Shown piece by piece: positions 9,176 through 19,742 of a stretch of DNA of 64,000 nt (the first letter of the stretch is position 1; every line of letters begins with the position of its first letter). The notes beneath the pieces were generated by a model that saw nothing but the letters and a program-made list of their open reading frames with translations, made no database searches and was not told the origin of the DNA. The translations under genes and the position numbers were made by a program. The DNA comes from Sphingobium fluviale (GTDB taxonomy: Bacteria > Pseudomonadota > Alphaproteobacteria > Sphingomonadales > Sphingomonadaceae), in the NCBI RefSeq assembly GCF_004122115.1, contig NZ_SBKP01000001.1, positions 1-64,000 of the forward strand. Reading direction: 5' to 3'.

Positions 9176-9188
9176 GGTTTCATTTGGG

Positions 9189-11277
<2,089 letters not shown>

Positions 11278-11913
11278 AGGTCTTCACCTCGTTTGGTCAG
11301 GTAGTTTGCACTTCAAGCAGATTGAACTGTCCCCCTTCGCCATGTGACAGGCTTTCCCTGTCGCGGACTACTACGGGGACTCCGCCAGCATGGTGGACAT
11401 CGGGGCCAACTCCCTTGGCATTCCATCATGCCTTCCCTCGTTCATATGCTGGACTTTCGCGCGCTGGGGAGGCTGCCGGTCGCAGTCCTTGTCCTTGCGT
11501 CCCGCAAGTCGATGCCGATGCCATGGTCTGGCTGCATTCTCTCCATGGCTCCCTGCGGGCGACCTACATGTACGCCCGCATTCGGATGCCGCCGACATAC
11601 GTCTCCGGCGCCATCATCAGCATTCCGCCTGTTAAGCCGTGTAGGCGAAGGCGACATTTCAGCCCTCGGATGCGGATTAACCGGTTCGTGTTCCTCAACC
11701 TTCCAGCGCTACAGCCTCGGGGACCATCTCGGCGTAACGGCTTCGTCTCAATCCCCTTTACCTGCGGGCTACGTCACCCTGCCAGTTGACGGCAGGTCAC
11801 CGCCGCTTGGGCTCATGCCCCCTCACAGCAGGGGGCAAGGCGTTCGTTCAATTCCTCCTTTCTCCTTTGCATTCCAGTCATATGCACCCCGGACCATCCG
11901 GGACGAGGCGCAC

Positions 11914-12337
11914 CATAGGTGAAGTCGACGACCCACAGCGCGTTGGGCCGCTTGACCTTGAACGCACGGTTGACCCTGTCCAGCGGGCACGGTGTCTTCG
12001 GATTACTGACGGTGGTAACGCAGGCTTTACCGCGCCTTATCCCTGCCAAGCCCATCGCGCGCATCAGCCGCTCCACGGTGCACTTGGCGACGTCGATCCC
12101 ATCGCGGCGCAGCTGGTGCCAGACTTTGCGGGTGCCGTAGAGGCCGAAGCTGGCATCGTGGACCCGCTTGATCTGCTCTTTGATCTCGTCATCGCGCCGG
12201 GTACGCGCCGAGCGCTTGTCAGGGTCGGCAAGCCTTGCGGCGTGCTCGTGGTAGGACGATGGGGCGACCCGCAGTTCGCGGCAGATCGGCTCGATACCCA
12301 GTTCCTCGTGATGAGCGTCGATGAACGACATCACCAT
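11914..12337 (-). CDS. IS3 transposase OrfB, 5' exon (N-terminal half)
   Basis: This encodes the HTH_21-like N-terminus ([59 protein letters not shown]) and the first catalytic Asp in LWVVDFTY. It overlaps the end of orfA by seven bases in another frame, consistent with the programmed frameshift or coupling usual for IS3. The group II intron begins directly after the first base of the following Val codon. Confidence 0.9.
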
Positions 12338-12657
12338 TTGCCGTGGCGGTCGAGCTCCGCCTGCGCAAAATATGCCGACGCCTTGCGCAGGATCTCGTTG
12401 GCACGGCGAAGCTCCTTCACCTCGCGTTCGAGAAGCTTGAGCCGTTCCCGTTCGCTAGCGGCTTGCGCCGCTGGCCCCGTTCGTCGGCTCGCCTCCTCAC
12501 GGCACCACCGACGCAGCGTTTCCGCAGTGCAGCCGATCTTCCCAGCGATGGAGGTCATTGCCGCCCATTCCGAACCGTAATCGGCACGGTGCTCACCAAC
12601 CATCCGAACCGCGCGTTCGCGGACCTCAGGTGAAAACTTGTTCCTTGCGTTGCTCAT
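12331..12657 (-). CDS. IS3 transposase OrfA
   Basis: A 108-residue DNA-binding subunit. It has an HTH_Tnp_1 helix-turn-helix ([13 protein letters not shown]... [16 protein letters not shown]) and a leucine-zipper-like helix ([22 protein letters not shown]) used for OrfA/OrfAB multimerisation. Length is normal. Its 3' end overlaps orfB. Confidence 0.93.
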   Translation of the reverse strand: MSNARNKFSPEVRERAVRMVGEHRADYGSEWAAMTSIAGKIGCTAETLRRWCREEASRRTGPAAQAASERERLKLLEREVKELRRANEILRKASAYFAQAELDRHGKW

Positions 12658-12681
12658 TATAGCTCCTTCTCACAGATAGGA

Positions 12682-12707
12682 GCCTCCGGGAAACCCGGGA
12701 CGCTTCA
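12682..12707 (-). repeat. IS3 element terminal inverted repeat (orfA end)
   Basis: An exact 26-bp reverse complement of 9150-9175, bounded by the ATT duplication at 12708-12710. Its outermost bases provide the TGA stop of the interrupted small gene. Confidence 0.95.
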
Positions 12708-12950
12708 ATTCGACGGTCCACCTTCATGGTGAGGCTTGGCGCTCGCATGATCCCACTCGTGCAGGGTCGAAAAGAAGCCCACAAGGTTCTCGAGAATCTG
12801 GCGGCCGTCTTCGTGCGTCAGTTTCCGATCGGTTCGCTTTTGGAACACCCTGCAGGCTTCTTCCACGATCTCGTCGGAGAAGCGCCGGCTATGGCGCACT
12901 GGCTGATCGGAGGAGCGGTTGTCCCGATACGGTGGAACCGACCGCGTCAC
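12705..12950 (-). CDS. Small conserved-looking element protein, C-terminus altered by IS
   Basis: An 81-residue protein with a compact helical core, FSDEIVEEACRVFQKRTDRKLTHEDGRQILENLVGFFSTLHEWD. It resembles small proteins often encoded next to serine recombinases in alphaproteobacterial elements, which is recognition by style rather than a named family. The start is GTG in a GTGA overlap with the frame upstream. The IS3 insertion supplies the stop. Rejoining the flanks across one ATT copy would have read PSNNKIPGTDD, so only about eight residues are lost and function may survive. Confidence 0.6.
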   Translation of the reverse strand: MTRSVPPYRDNRSSDQPVRHSRRFSDEIVEEACRVFQKRTDRKLTHEDGRQILENLVGFFSTLHEWDHASAKPHHEGGPSN

Positions 12951-13192
12951 TGGGACGCCTGCTTGCTACGGTGAAGACTGATCAGGACACCGCGCACCTC
13001 GACGCCCACTTCTTCTGCCCCGACTCCCCTTCCCCATCCATGATCGAACTCGGGCAGGACTTGAGATTGCCCGAAACCATACGTCAGACACAATCCGAAC
13101 GACGAACGTTCGGCGTAAAAATCGGGCAAAAGGTTGCCAGGGCGCTCCGCATGCATGAGAGGTTTCCAACAGAAACCCTGTCGAGCGGCCAA
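12947..13192 (-). CDS. Possible small ORF, coupled to the next gene
   Basis: An 81-residue frame that matches no recognised family. The main reason to list it is that its TGA stop overlaps the GTG start of the next gene (GTGA), a common sign of translational coupling. Composition is Gly/Val-rich at the C-terminus. It could be a chance frame. Confidence 0.25.
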   Translation of the reverse strand: MAARQGFCWKPLMHAERPGNLLPDFYAERSSFGLCLTYGFGQSQVLPEFDHGWGRGVGAEEVGVEVRGVLISLHRSKQASQ

Positions 13193-13401
13193 GAAGCACC
13201 CGGACTATACTTCGGCGCGAATATATCGAAACGATAAAAACGAGGTTGGCCGGCCTGAAGCCACTAAGATGGCGAATTTGACGGAAAAGTGGCTATTGCC
13301 CCAGCGAAAACAGCTCAAGCTCATAGGCAAGCGGCCTCGCGCCCATGACGCGAGACTGCCTGAAGTTAGTCGAATTGCCGGACAACGCAGACCACGGGGG
13401 A
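12951..13401. other. Mostly unassigned region between small ORF and HU gene
   Basis: About 450 bases with no confidently called gene. A leftward frame (12947-13192) is listed separately with low confidence. The remainder, 13193-13401, shows no RNA gene or clear terminator. It may contain the promoter for the recombinase-side transcript. Confidence 0.3.
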
Positions 13402-13677
13402 TCACCCGTTCAGCTTGTCCTTGATCGCCTTGGCGGCAGAGAAGGTGAGCTTCTTCGACGCGGCGATCTTGATAGTCTCGCCGGTCGCCGGACTGCGGCC
13501 CTCACGTGCTGCGGTATGCTTCACCTTGAACTTGCCGAATCCATTCAACGCGATCTCGTCGCCCTTGGCGGCGGCATCAGCAATGGCAGCGAATACGGAA
13601 TCCACAATCTTCTTGGCATCGGCCTTTGTGATGCCGTTGCCGGCTGCAATTTGGTCAACGAGGTCGGAATTGTTCAT
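13402..13677 (-). CDS. HU/IHF-family DNA-binding protein
   Basis: A 91-residue nucleoid protein of the Bac_DNA_binding fold. MNNSDLVDQIAAGNGITKADAKKIVDSVFAAI, the GFGKFKVKHTAAREGRSPATGE arm region and C-terminal KKLTFSAAKAIKDKLNG are all present. Ending in Gly with no extension is normal. As an element-borne copy it may help recombination or replication of the element, or act as a silencer. That role is inferred from its place between the recombinase and the other regulators. Confidence 0.93.
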   Translation of the reverse strand: MNNSDLVDQIAAGNGITKADAKKIVDSVFAAIADAAAKGDEIALNGFGKFKVKHTAAREGRSPATGETIKIAASKKLTFSAAKAIKDKLNG

Positions 13678-13731
13678 GACATGCTCTCCATTCGAGGGTT
13701 GGGGTCTGTAGAAAATGAGTGGGTAGGGTCG

Positions 13732-14229
13732 TCAGCCTTTAGCCGCAGCGACGGACAACTCCTTGCGCGGCGCGCTGGCCTTCTTGGCAGGCGCTGGCGC
13801 TCGGACTGCCGCGGTCTTGACCTTGCCAGGCTTCCGCCCGAGCCCGATCTTCTTGGCCAGCGCGCGTCGCTTTTCGGCATAATTCGGGGCGACCATCGGA
13901 TAGTCGGCGGGCAGCTTCCATTTGGCGCGATACTGCTCGGGTGTCATCTGGTAGTGCGTCATCAGATGCCGTTTCAGCATCTTGAGTTGCTTCCCGTCTT
14001 CCAGGCAGATGATGTAGTCCGGCTTGACGGAGCGCTTCACCGCGACTGCAGGTTCTTGTGCGACCGTTTCCGGCTCATCTGTCGTTCCCAGACCAGCCAG
14101 CGACGCATGGACGCTGGCGATCAGGTTAGCCAAATCGCTGATCGCGACGCTGTTGTTGCCAACGTGCGCGGAAACGATGTCGGCAGTGAGCGTGAGAAGG
14201 TTGAGATCCTGATCCGACTGCGCTTCCAT
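13732..14229 (-). CDS. MucR/Ros-family zinc-finger regulator
   Basis: A 165-residue regulator. The Ros/MucR core reads YIICLEDGKQLKMLKRHLMTHYQMTPEQYRAKWKLPADYPMVAPNYAEKRRALAKKIGLG. The second zinc-ligand position (CxxC in Ros) is Asp here (C-L-E-D), a substitution known in some MucR homologues that still fold. A basic Ala/Lys/Pro tail follows. The start at 14229 comes after GGAAGGAT; a longer frame to 14322 adds unlike sequence. MucR/Ros proteins typically silence AT-rich or horizontally acquired promoters. Confidence 0.9.
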   Translation of the reverse strand: MEAQSDQDLNLLTLTADIVSAHVGNNSVAISDLANLIASVHASLAGLGTTDEPETVAQEPAVAVKRSVKPDYIICLEDGKQLKMLKRHLMTHYQMTPEQYRAKWKLPADYPMVAPNYAEKRRALAKKIGLGRKPGKVKTAAVRAPAPAKKASAPRKELSVAAAKG

Positions 14230-14362
14230 GGATATCCTTCCGATGAGAAATGGGGTGAGACGAACTGAACAACGGATTATCGTTTCAGGCGCCAATTGCA
14301 AATTCGTCGGCATCGCCAACAAACAGCCTGATAGTTCAGGGACGATTGGTGCCGCGAATAAA

Positions 14363-14905
14363 TCATGCGGGGGCCTGCGGAACGATAGCGGCGGGAATAG
14401 CGCCGCTTCGGCTCAGCCGTCCGAGATAGCCCTCCATCAATGCAGTAGCGGCGCCGCTGAGGCTGACAAGGACTCGGCGCGCATCGCGAGGGTCCTTCTC
14501 CCGGACCACTATGCCAGCCTTCGCCAAGAGCTTGACCCAGCGAATCGCTGTGCTGTGCGGCACGCGTGCAGCATGGGCGAGACTCGATGTCGGCACCTGC
14601 TCGCCCCGTGCGGCGGCACTGTAGAGGTCGAGCAATATATCCCAGGCTGGGTCGGCGAACAGGCCCGGCCCGAACGTCTCCTCACGCAGACGCCGCGCCT
14701 TGAGCCACCAACGGACGATAGCGAGACCAGTGTCGCGAAGGGCAGGTTCACCGGTTTCCGGATAGTACCCTGCAAGGATATGTTCGGGCCGTGCAGTCGA
14801 GCTTGGTTCATCAGGGCCATCGTTCACCGCCGATGCCTTGGGCGACAATTGCCGGACATCCCCGACACTCTGGAAGGGAGCCACTGAAGCACCGGTTCGC
14901 CACAC
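14363..14905 (-). CDS. MarR-like winged-helix regulator
   Basis: A 180-residue protein with a winged helix near the middle and C-terminus: WDILLDLYSAAARGEQVPTSSLAHAARVPHSTAIRWVKLLAKAGIVVREKDPRDARRVLVSLSGAAT. The recognition helix and the DPRDARR wing match the MarR style. The N-terminal 60 residues are unassigned. The start is a GTG at 14905 without a good ribosome-binding site, so the true start may be downstream. Probably controls the conjugation or regulator genes of the element. Confidence 0.75.
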   Translation of the reverse strand: MWRTGASVAPFQSVGDVRQLSPKASAVNDGPDEPSSTARPEHILAGYYPETGEPALRDTGLAIVRWWLKARRLREETFGPGLFADPAWDILLDLYSAAARGEQVPTSSLAHAARVPHSTAIRWVKLLAKAGIVVREKDPRDARRVLVSLSGAATALMEGYLGRLSRSGAIPAAIVPQAPA

Positions 14906-15089
14906 GCCATTGCGTGCGTTGCAAACGACGTGTTTCCAGGCATGTGCGGCTCTCCTTGGGATGGTTGAATTCTGGCGGCGGGCGTATGGTCAATGCGCGC
15001 GGAAATCCGTTACACGGAGCTTGTGGGAATATGCTAGTGCGTCGCATTAGTGATAAAAATGCAGATTCCTCCGTTTCGGTCAGAGTTCG

Positions 15090-15515
15090 CTAGCGCAGTT
15101 GCGGAAACGCCGATTCAGATCCTTCGCCCAGGTCAGAACCCAGGCTGCGGCGCATGTCGGCGATGGTGTGGTTGACTATGAACTCGAGCAAATGACATTC
15201 GAGTTCATGAAGATTGCCAGCGAGGAGCTGGGGCGGGAAGGCCTTGCCGTGCGCCTTGAACAGCATGGGGATGAGAATGGTACAGGGCGGCATTCCCAGT
15301 GCGGTCACGCAGCGCAAATGATCGTCAATCCGGGTCCTGGGATTGCCGGACTCGATCTCGCGGATCCAACTCACGCTGAGACCGGCCCGCTTCGCGAGTT
15401 TGGGTTGGGTAAGTCCCTGGCGTCTGCGTTCATCCTCTATTCTCCGGCCTGACATCTGCTTGATTTCGGCAAGCGAAGATTCGTCCGGACCGGATGCCAC
15501 GCTTTCGTGCGACAT
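15090..15515 (-). CDS. XRE-family helix-turn-helix regulator
   Basis: A 141-residue protein with an HTH_XRE domain at about residues 20-70 (RIEDERRRQGLTQPKLAKRAGLSVSWIREIESGNPRTRIDDHLRCVTALG) and a C-terminal segment of unknown role. The ATG at 15515 follows AGGAG. The perfect 9-bp dyad at 15583-15606, just upstream, is a likely autoregulatory operator. Confidence 0.85.
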   Translation of the reverse strand: MSHESVASGPDESSLAEIKQMSGRRIEDERRRQGLTQPKLAKRAGLSVSWIREIESGNPRTRIDDHLRCVTALGMPPCTILIPMLFKAHGKAFPPQLLAGNLHELECHLLEFIVNHTIADMRRSLGSDLGEGSESAFPQLR

Positions 15516-15582
15516 CGCCCACTCCTGACTACTGAATCTGGCCCGCCACGGCAGCACGACAGTCGAGGATTGGTGTTTCATA

Positions 15583-15606
15583 CACAATTGGTCAACGCCA
15601 ATTGTG
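15583..15606. promoter_or_regulatory. Inverted repeat upstream of XRE gene
   Basis: CACAATTGG and CCAATTGTG form perfect 9-bp arms around a 6-bp spacer. The centre-to-centre distance of 15 bp fits a dimeric HTH operator. A weaker related dyad (CAATT-N6-AATTG) lies near 16157-16172, before the next upstream gene. Binding by the adjacent XRE protein is inferred. Confidence 0.5.
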
Positions 15607-15610
15607 GCCA

Positions 15611-16087
15611 TTATTGCCCGATCGGGGAAAGCTCTGATCGTCGGACGCGTAATGTCTTGCCGACCTTCAGGCAGTCGCCGGCCTGAACGAGCATCTCGTC
15701 ATAGGCTGTCATGATGGCTTCGGGCGATGCCAGACGAAATTGCTTCAGCGCGACAATGAAGAGCCGCGAGTTGAGTGCAGCGGGACCTCGCCGCTGTGCC
15801 GCGGGGCCGAGCCGGTCTGCGAGTCTGGAAGTCGTCTCCGTCAGCGAGAGCGGCGCGCCGACGAAACAGACCCTGTCGCCGGCCAGACCGGATTCCTTCA
15901 AGGTTTTCAAGCCATCGGCAATAATCCGCGTATCGACACGCTCAAGATGAAGCAGCGCGCAGTAGAGCGTATTGCCGAAGGGAAGCAGTTCATTGACAAG
16001 ATGGCCGAGCCGGCAATGGCAGTCGAGGAATAGCTCGACCCCGGCGGGTGACAGTTTCAGTTTGAAGGTTCTCGAGACCCTTCCCAC
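15611..16087 (-). CDS. Hypothetical protein
   Basis: A 158-residue protein that is not recognised. It has no signal peptide or membrane segment. It starts GTG (16087) with no clear ribosome-binding site and runs MGRVSRTFKLKLSPAGVELFLDCHC. It is Leu-rich, with a basic C-terminus (KVGKTLRVRRSELSPIGQ). It lies in the leftward regulator cluster upstream of the XRE gene and downstream of the divergent conjugation operon promoter region, which suggests a regulatory or element-maintenance role. Confidence 0.55.
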   Translation of the reverse strand: MGRVSRTFKLKLSPAGVELFLDCHCRLGHLVNELLPFGNTLYCALLHLERVDTRIIADGLKTLKESGLAGDRVCFVGAPLSLTETTSRLADRLGPAAQRRGPAALNSRLFIVALKQFRLASPEAIMTAYDEMLVQAGDCLKVGKTLRVRRSELSPIGQ

Positions 16088-16351
16088 CGCGCGAATCGTT
16101 CCTTTCCATCGCTCTGAGCCGGTCTCTCATTCCTCCTGCCGACCCTGAGGCCGACCTCAATTACAACGAATTGGTAACCAAAAGCGTAACTCGATGGCGC
16201 TTGTCAGAATGACGTAGCCCATTGCCCAAGACAATGGCCTGCGCCTTGCGGATTTGAAGTCAAAAACACCATTCCTACCGCCACAGAACGCGGCCGGTTC
16301 GGGACAGGTTCCCGGTTCGGCATGCGGAAACTCGCAGGCAGGAGGTAGCCG

Positions 16352-16645
16352 GTGCTCCGATTTCGACGATCAGCGTTGCATAGCCTCTGCCTCGTGCTGA
16401 CAGCCAACTCGATTACGGCCTGTGCCCCGGTCCCCGGACCGGTGACGCTTCCCCCGTCCGGCCCGCGCCATCAATTCATTGCCGAAGCCGCCACAGGCTT
16501 CGTGATCCGCGTCGACGAGGCCGATGCTTCGGCCACCGCGGCGCCATCGTCCCCGCCGGTCACGCTCGGCAGCACGGTCAGCTTCGACCGGGACGCCCTG
16601 ATTTCCAACCACCCGAAGGAGGCTCCCCATGGCGAAAGCCGATAA
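16352..16645 (+). CDS. Small predicted lipoprotein heading the conjugation operon
   Basis: A 97-residue protein starting GTG after a perfect GGAGGT. A hydrophobic signal with a lipobox-like ITAC (Cys at about residue 24) is followed by a Pro-rich segment. Its 3' end overlaps the DsbC-like gene by 17 bases, so the two are coupled. No family recognised. Its position as first gene of the mating-pair operon suggests an envelope role in pilus assembly. Confidence 0.65.
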   Translation: MLRFRRSALHSLCLVLTANSITACAPVPGPVTLPPSGPRHQFIAEAATGFVIRVDEADASATAAPSSPPVTLGSTVSFDRDALISNHPKEAPHGESR

Positions 16646-17429
16646 GCTAAAGGCGTTTCACGCCGCGACCGGCGCCCTGGCGCTGCTGATCGGCAGCACC
16701 GCTGCGCTCGCGGCGCCCGGCGACAATGGCAAGTCCGAGGACAAGGTGCTCGCCGAGGCGGCCGAAGCCGCGCAGGCCCAACTCCGCCAGAGTTTCACCA
16801 ACCTTCAGTTCGAGGAATTCGGACGCGCGCCGGTCAAGGGGACGATCTATCAGGCGGTCGCTGGCGGGCGCATCATCTATTATGCCCCCACGAGCGAGCA
16901 CATCCTGTTCGCAACCGTCTACGACAAGAACGGCGTCAACGTCACCGCGCTCGCGCAGGAAGCGAGCACAGCAAAGCGGTTGAAGTTGATCGATCCGGAC
17001 AAGGCGCTGGCGATCGGTCCGGCGGATGCGCCCACCGTCATCGAGTTCACCGATCCCGATTGTCCCTATTGCCGCGCGCTCGACAAGTTCTGGGCGGCCA
17101 AGGCGGCCGAAGGCAAGCCCGTGCGCCGCCTGATCTATTTCGTCAGCGGCATTCACCCCCAGGCCGCAGCCAAGGCCGAACACATCTTGTGCTCGCTGGA
17201 CAAGGAGGCCGCGTTCCGCGCGATCTATGCTGGCGCCGCACCCAAGCAGCTCGAAAAGTGCGCCGCTGGTGCGGCGAGGGTCGCCGAAGATGCCGGCATC
17301 GTGCGCAAGCTCGGCATCACCGGCACGCCGACGCTGATTGCCGACGGCAAGCTCGTCTCGGGTTTCCAGCAGGCCGAACTCGAGTCGTTCCTCGAAGCGA
17401 AAAAGGCCGGCGCCGATGCCGTGCGTTGA
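16629..17429 (+). CDS. DsbC-like thiol:disulfide isomerase of the T4SS
   Basis: A 266-residue periplasmic protein. It has a signal peptide (cleavage near AALAA-PG), an N-terminal dimerisation-like region, then a thioredoxin fold with active site Cys145-Pro-Tyr-Cys148 and the cis-Pro loop TGTPTLIADG. DsbC-family proteins commonly accompany F-type conjugation clusters, where they shuffle disulfides in Cys-rich TraN, TraU and TraH-type proteins. Two further thioredoxin-like proteins follow in the operon. Confidence 0.88.
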   Translation: MAKADKLKAFHAATGALALLIGSTAALAAPGDNGKSEDKVLAEAAEAAQAQLRQSFTNLQFEEFGRAPVKGTIYQAVAGGRIIYYAPTSEHILFATVYDKNGVNVTALAQEASTAKRLKLIDPDKALAIGPADAPTVIEFTDPDCPYCRALDKFWAAKAAEGKPVRRLIYFVSGIHPQAAAKAEHILCSLDKEAAFRAIYAGAAPKQLEKCAAGAARVAEDAGIVRKLGITGTPTLIADGKLVSGFQQAELESFLEAKKAGADAVR

Positions 17430-17613
17430 AGGCCGTTCCCCTCATCTGGCGGACGCCTGCCACCCGGCCTCTTCGGCCGAAGTCAGGCGGACCGAAATGC
17501 CGGCGCTCGCGGCTTATCAGGAGCCGTCCACCGCGCGCGTCGGCCGACAGCGATCATCCATCGATGCCGGCAGGCAGTGTCCCGGGCGGCTCCAGGCAAG
17601 TGGAGTTAAACAC

Positions 17614-17928
17614 ATGATCAAGAAGATCGGCAACCAGGCAGCGGCTGTCGCCAATGTCGGCCTCCCTTTGGCCCTCCTGGCGTTGGCGGGCGGAGCCGCC
17701 CACGCCTTCACCGCGCCGGCCGCTGGCGACCTCGGCTACGACATCTACGACATCGTCGTGAACAAGGGCGTCAAGGGTCCGCTCGGCTTCGTCGGCGGCG
17801 TCGCAGCCTTTCTGTTCGGCGTCTCGCGACTGTTTTCCAACATCATGGTGGGCATCCCGACGATCGTCGCGGCGGTCGCCCTGATCAAGTCGGATTCGAT
17901 CCTGCAGACCTTCGGGATGGTGATCTGA
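17614..17928 (+). CDS. traA: TraA-like conjugative pilin
   Basis: A 104-residue pilin precursor. It has a long leader (MIKKIGNQAAAVANVGLPLALLALAGGAAHAF), a short mature N-terminus, and two hydrophobic segments (GPLGFVGGVAAFLFGVS and IMVGIPTIVAAVALI), the layout of F-type TraA/VirB2 pilins. The ATG at 17614 follows TGGAG. It is directly upstream of traL, the usual F order. A stable hairpin follows the gene. Identity is based on size, topology and position. Confidence 0.8.
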   Translation: MIKKIGNQAAAVANVGLPLALLALAGGAAHAFTAPAAGDLGYDIYDIVVNKGVKGPLGFVGGVAAFLFGVSRLFSNIMVGIPTIVAAVALIKSDSILQTFGMVI

Positions 17929-17990
17929 ACCCCTTGGGAGTCAGCCGGTCGCCCGAGTGGACCCGCTGCCGGTGAGACCCCCGACACGCT

Positions 17991-18011
17991 GGAGGCCGAT
18001 GGTCGGCCTTC
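17991..18011 (+). terminator. Intercistronic hairpin after pilin gene
   Basis: GGAGGCCGA and TCGGCCTTC pair over nine positions (one G-U) with a 3-base loop and no T-run. It lies between traA and traL. It could act as a 3'-end stabiliser or partial terminator that raises pilin mRNA over the downstream genes. Confidence 0.4.
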
Positions 18012-18059
18012 GGAAATGACCCCTGACGACGGGTGTCATGAAGCAGGAGGAGAAGGGCA

Positions 18060-18326
18060 TTGGACGAGCGTCTGCCCCAGTATCTGCACGGCCCGGTCCA
18101 GATCCTCTGGTTCGGCTCGGACGAGTTCGTACTGGTCATGTCGACCATCTTCGTCGCCGCGATCGTCGGCGGACTGGTCGGCTGGGTGCTCATCTGTGCC
18201 CTTCTCCTTTTCATCCCCTGGAAGCGCAGCAAACCGCGCGGCTTCCTGCCCCACCTCGCCTGGCGCTGGGGGCTGGTTTCCTTTCGCCATTACCCGGGTC
18301 CGACCCAAACGCGCTTTTTCGAGTGA
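18060..18326 (+). CDS. traL: TraL, type IV secretion membrane protein
   Basis: An 88-residue TraL-family inner-membrane protein needed for F-pilus assembly (VirB3 counterpart). It reads MDERLPQYLHGPVQILWFGSDEF, then a long hydrophobic stretch (about 23-53) and a basic tail. The start is TTG after an extended AGGAGGAGAAGG, which decides it. It precedes traE as in F plasmid. Confidence 0.9.
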   Translation: MDERLPQYLHGPVQILWFGSDEFVLVMSTIFVAAIVGGLVGWVLICALLLFIPWKRSKPRGFLPHLAWRWGLVSFRHYPGPTQTRFFE

Positions 18327-18334
18327 GACCGACG

Positions 18335-18973
18335 ATGCCGTTCTTCAAATCCAGCAAGACCGAGGTGTCCGACCCGCTCGCCGGCAAACCCGCGAGCTTC
18401 GCGATCCACCGCTACCTCCAGGGTTCGGCCAACCTCTTCGAGGAGAACCGGCTCCTGAAGTTCGCGATCGCCGGCATGTTCGGGGTCTCCGCAGTGCTCG
18501 GCACGCTGATCTACACGACCAACCAGAACCAGCGGACGGTGATCGTGCCGTTTGGGGCGAGCGGCGATCTCTACGTCACCGGAAATACGCCTTCGGTGGC
18601 GTACATGCGCACGATGACCCGCAACGTGGTCAGCCTTTCCGGCACCTATTCCGCTTACAGCGCCGACAAGCAGTTCCAGGAACTGCTGAGCCTAGCGCAT
18701 CCCAGCGCCTACAATGGCCTGCGCGACAGCCTTAATGCCATTCTCGACGAACTCGCGAACAATCCGACTTTGTCGATCGCGACCTATATCCGGCCCGACC
18801 AGCCCGTCACCTGGACCTCGACCGACATCGTCGTTCCGGTCGAGAAGGTCCGCGTCATTGGCGGGGTGATCCGCAAGTTCCGGGGCAATCTCCACATCGG
18901 TTACGCCATCGACAACGGCCGGTTCTGGCTCACCCAACTCACCGAGGAAAACTTCGATGCCGAACTCCGGTAA
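18335..18973 (+). CDS. traE: TraE, pilus assembly protein
   Basis: A 212-residue TraE-family protein (VirB5/8-like position). It has an N-terminal membrane anchor (about 42-62, LLKFAIAGMFGVSAVLGTLIYTT) and a periplasmic body with YMRTMTRNVVSLSGTYS and VIGGVIRKFRGNLHIGYAIDNGRFWL. The start at 18335 lies a few bases after the traL stop. The 3' end overlaps traK. Confidence 0.9.
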   Translation: MPFFKSSKTEVSDPLAGKPASFAIHRYLQGSANLFEENRLLKFAIAGMFGVSAVLGTLIYTTNQNQRTVIVPFGASGDLYVTGNTPSVAYMRTMTRNVVSLSGTYSAYSADKQFQELLSLAHPSAYNGLRDSLNAILDELANNPTLSIATYIRPDQPVTWTSTDIVVPVEKVRVIGGVIRKFRGNLHIGYAIDNGRFWLTQLTEENFDAELR

Positions 18974-19742
18974 AGGACGCGCCCCGCGCGCGCTCCCGGC
19001 GATGCTGCTTGCCGCCGCAATATTGTCGCCAGCTATGCCAGCGCGGGCACAGGGGATCATCGCCCTTCCCGACCAGACCAGCACGATCCGCCTCTCCAAC
19101 CGCGATATCAACCATGTCGTCTGCGAGGGCGGCGAGATCGAGGACGTCAAGTTCTCCGCCGAAAAGGCGATCGCGGTCGAGAAGGCGGGCGCCGACGCCT
19201 GGATCAAGTTCCTGGTCAAGGAGACCGAGGATTTGGGTCAGACGACGCGCAGCTACGTCACCGCCCCGTCGGAATTCTTCATCGCCTGCAACGGCGCGAT
19301 CTATCCGCTCTATGCCGAACCGGCCGACATCCCGGCGCAGACCGTGACGCTTGCGCCCGGCTCGATCCAGCGCGCCAAGGCCAACAGCGATCTGCTTGGT
19401 CCGCTGGTCGAGGAGGACCGTGCGGTCTCGATCACGCTGGCCATGCTGCAGGACCGGGTGCCGGCAAGTTTCGCCGAGGTCGCGCCGCGCTTGGGCAGGA
19501 TCGTGCTCGAAGGGCTTCCTACCGCGATCCTCACTGAACGGCGGCGCGTCGCGATCGAAGGCGCGGGGCTATCGGCCTCCGAATATCTGGTCGCTGCGAA
19601 CAGCGATACCACGCTCGACGAGCGGACATTCCTCGACCGCAGCCTCGGCGCAAACGTGTTCGCGGTCTCGCTCGACCGATTGACGCTCAAGCATGGCGAG
19701 ACCGCACGCCTCATCGTCATCCGCCGGGGAGAGGCACAATGA
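18957..19742 (+). CDS. traK: TraK, secretin-like pilus assembly protein
   Basis: A 261-residue periplasmic/outer-membrane ring protein (VirB9 counterpart) that binds TraB and TraV. The signal peptide ends near PARAQ. The body has IRLSNRDINHVVCEGGEIEDVKFSAEKAI and the C-terminal VSLDRLTLKHGETARLIVIRRGEAQ, typical of TraK/secretin N-domain families. It overlaps traE by 17 bases and traB by 4. Confidence 0.9.
   Translation: MPNSGKGRAPRALPAMLLAAAILSPAMPARAQGIIALPDQTSTIRLSNRDINHVVCEGGEIEDVKFSAEKAIAVEKAGADAWIKFLVKETEDLGQTTRSYVTAPSEFFIACNGAIYPLYAEPADIPAQTVTLAPGSIQRAKANSDLLGPLVEEDRAVSITLAMLQDRVPASFAEVAPRLGRIVLEGLPTAILTERRRVAIEGAGLSASEYLVAANSDTTLDERTFLDRSLGANVFAVSLDRLTLKHGETARLIVIRRGEAQ

Noticed and set aside
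11322-11922. Several overlapping rightward frames in the intron's 5' part
   Set aside because: This region is group II intron RNA domains I-III; frames there match nothing.
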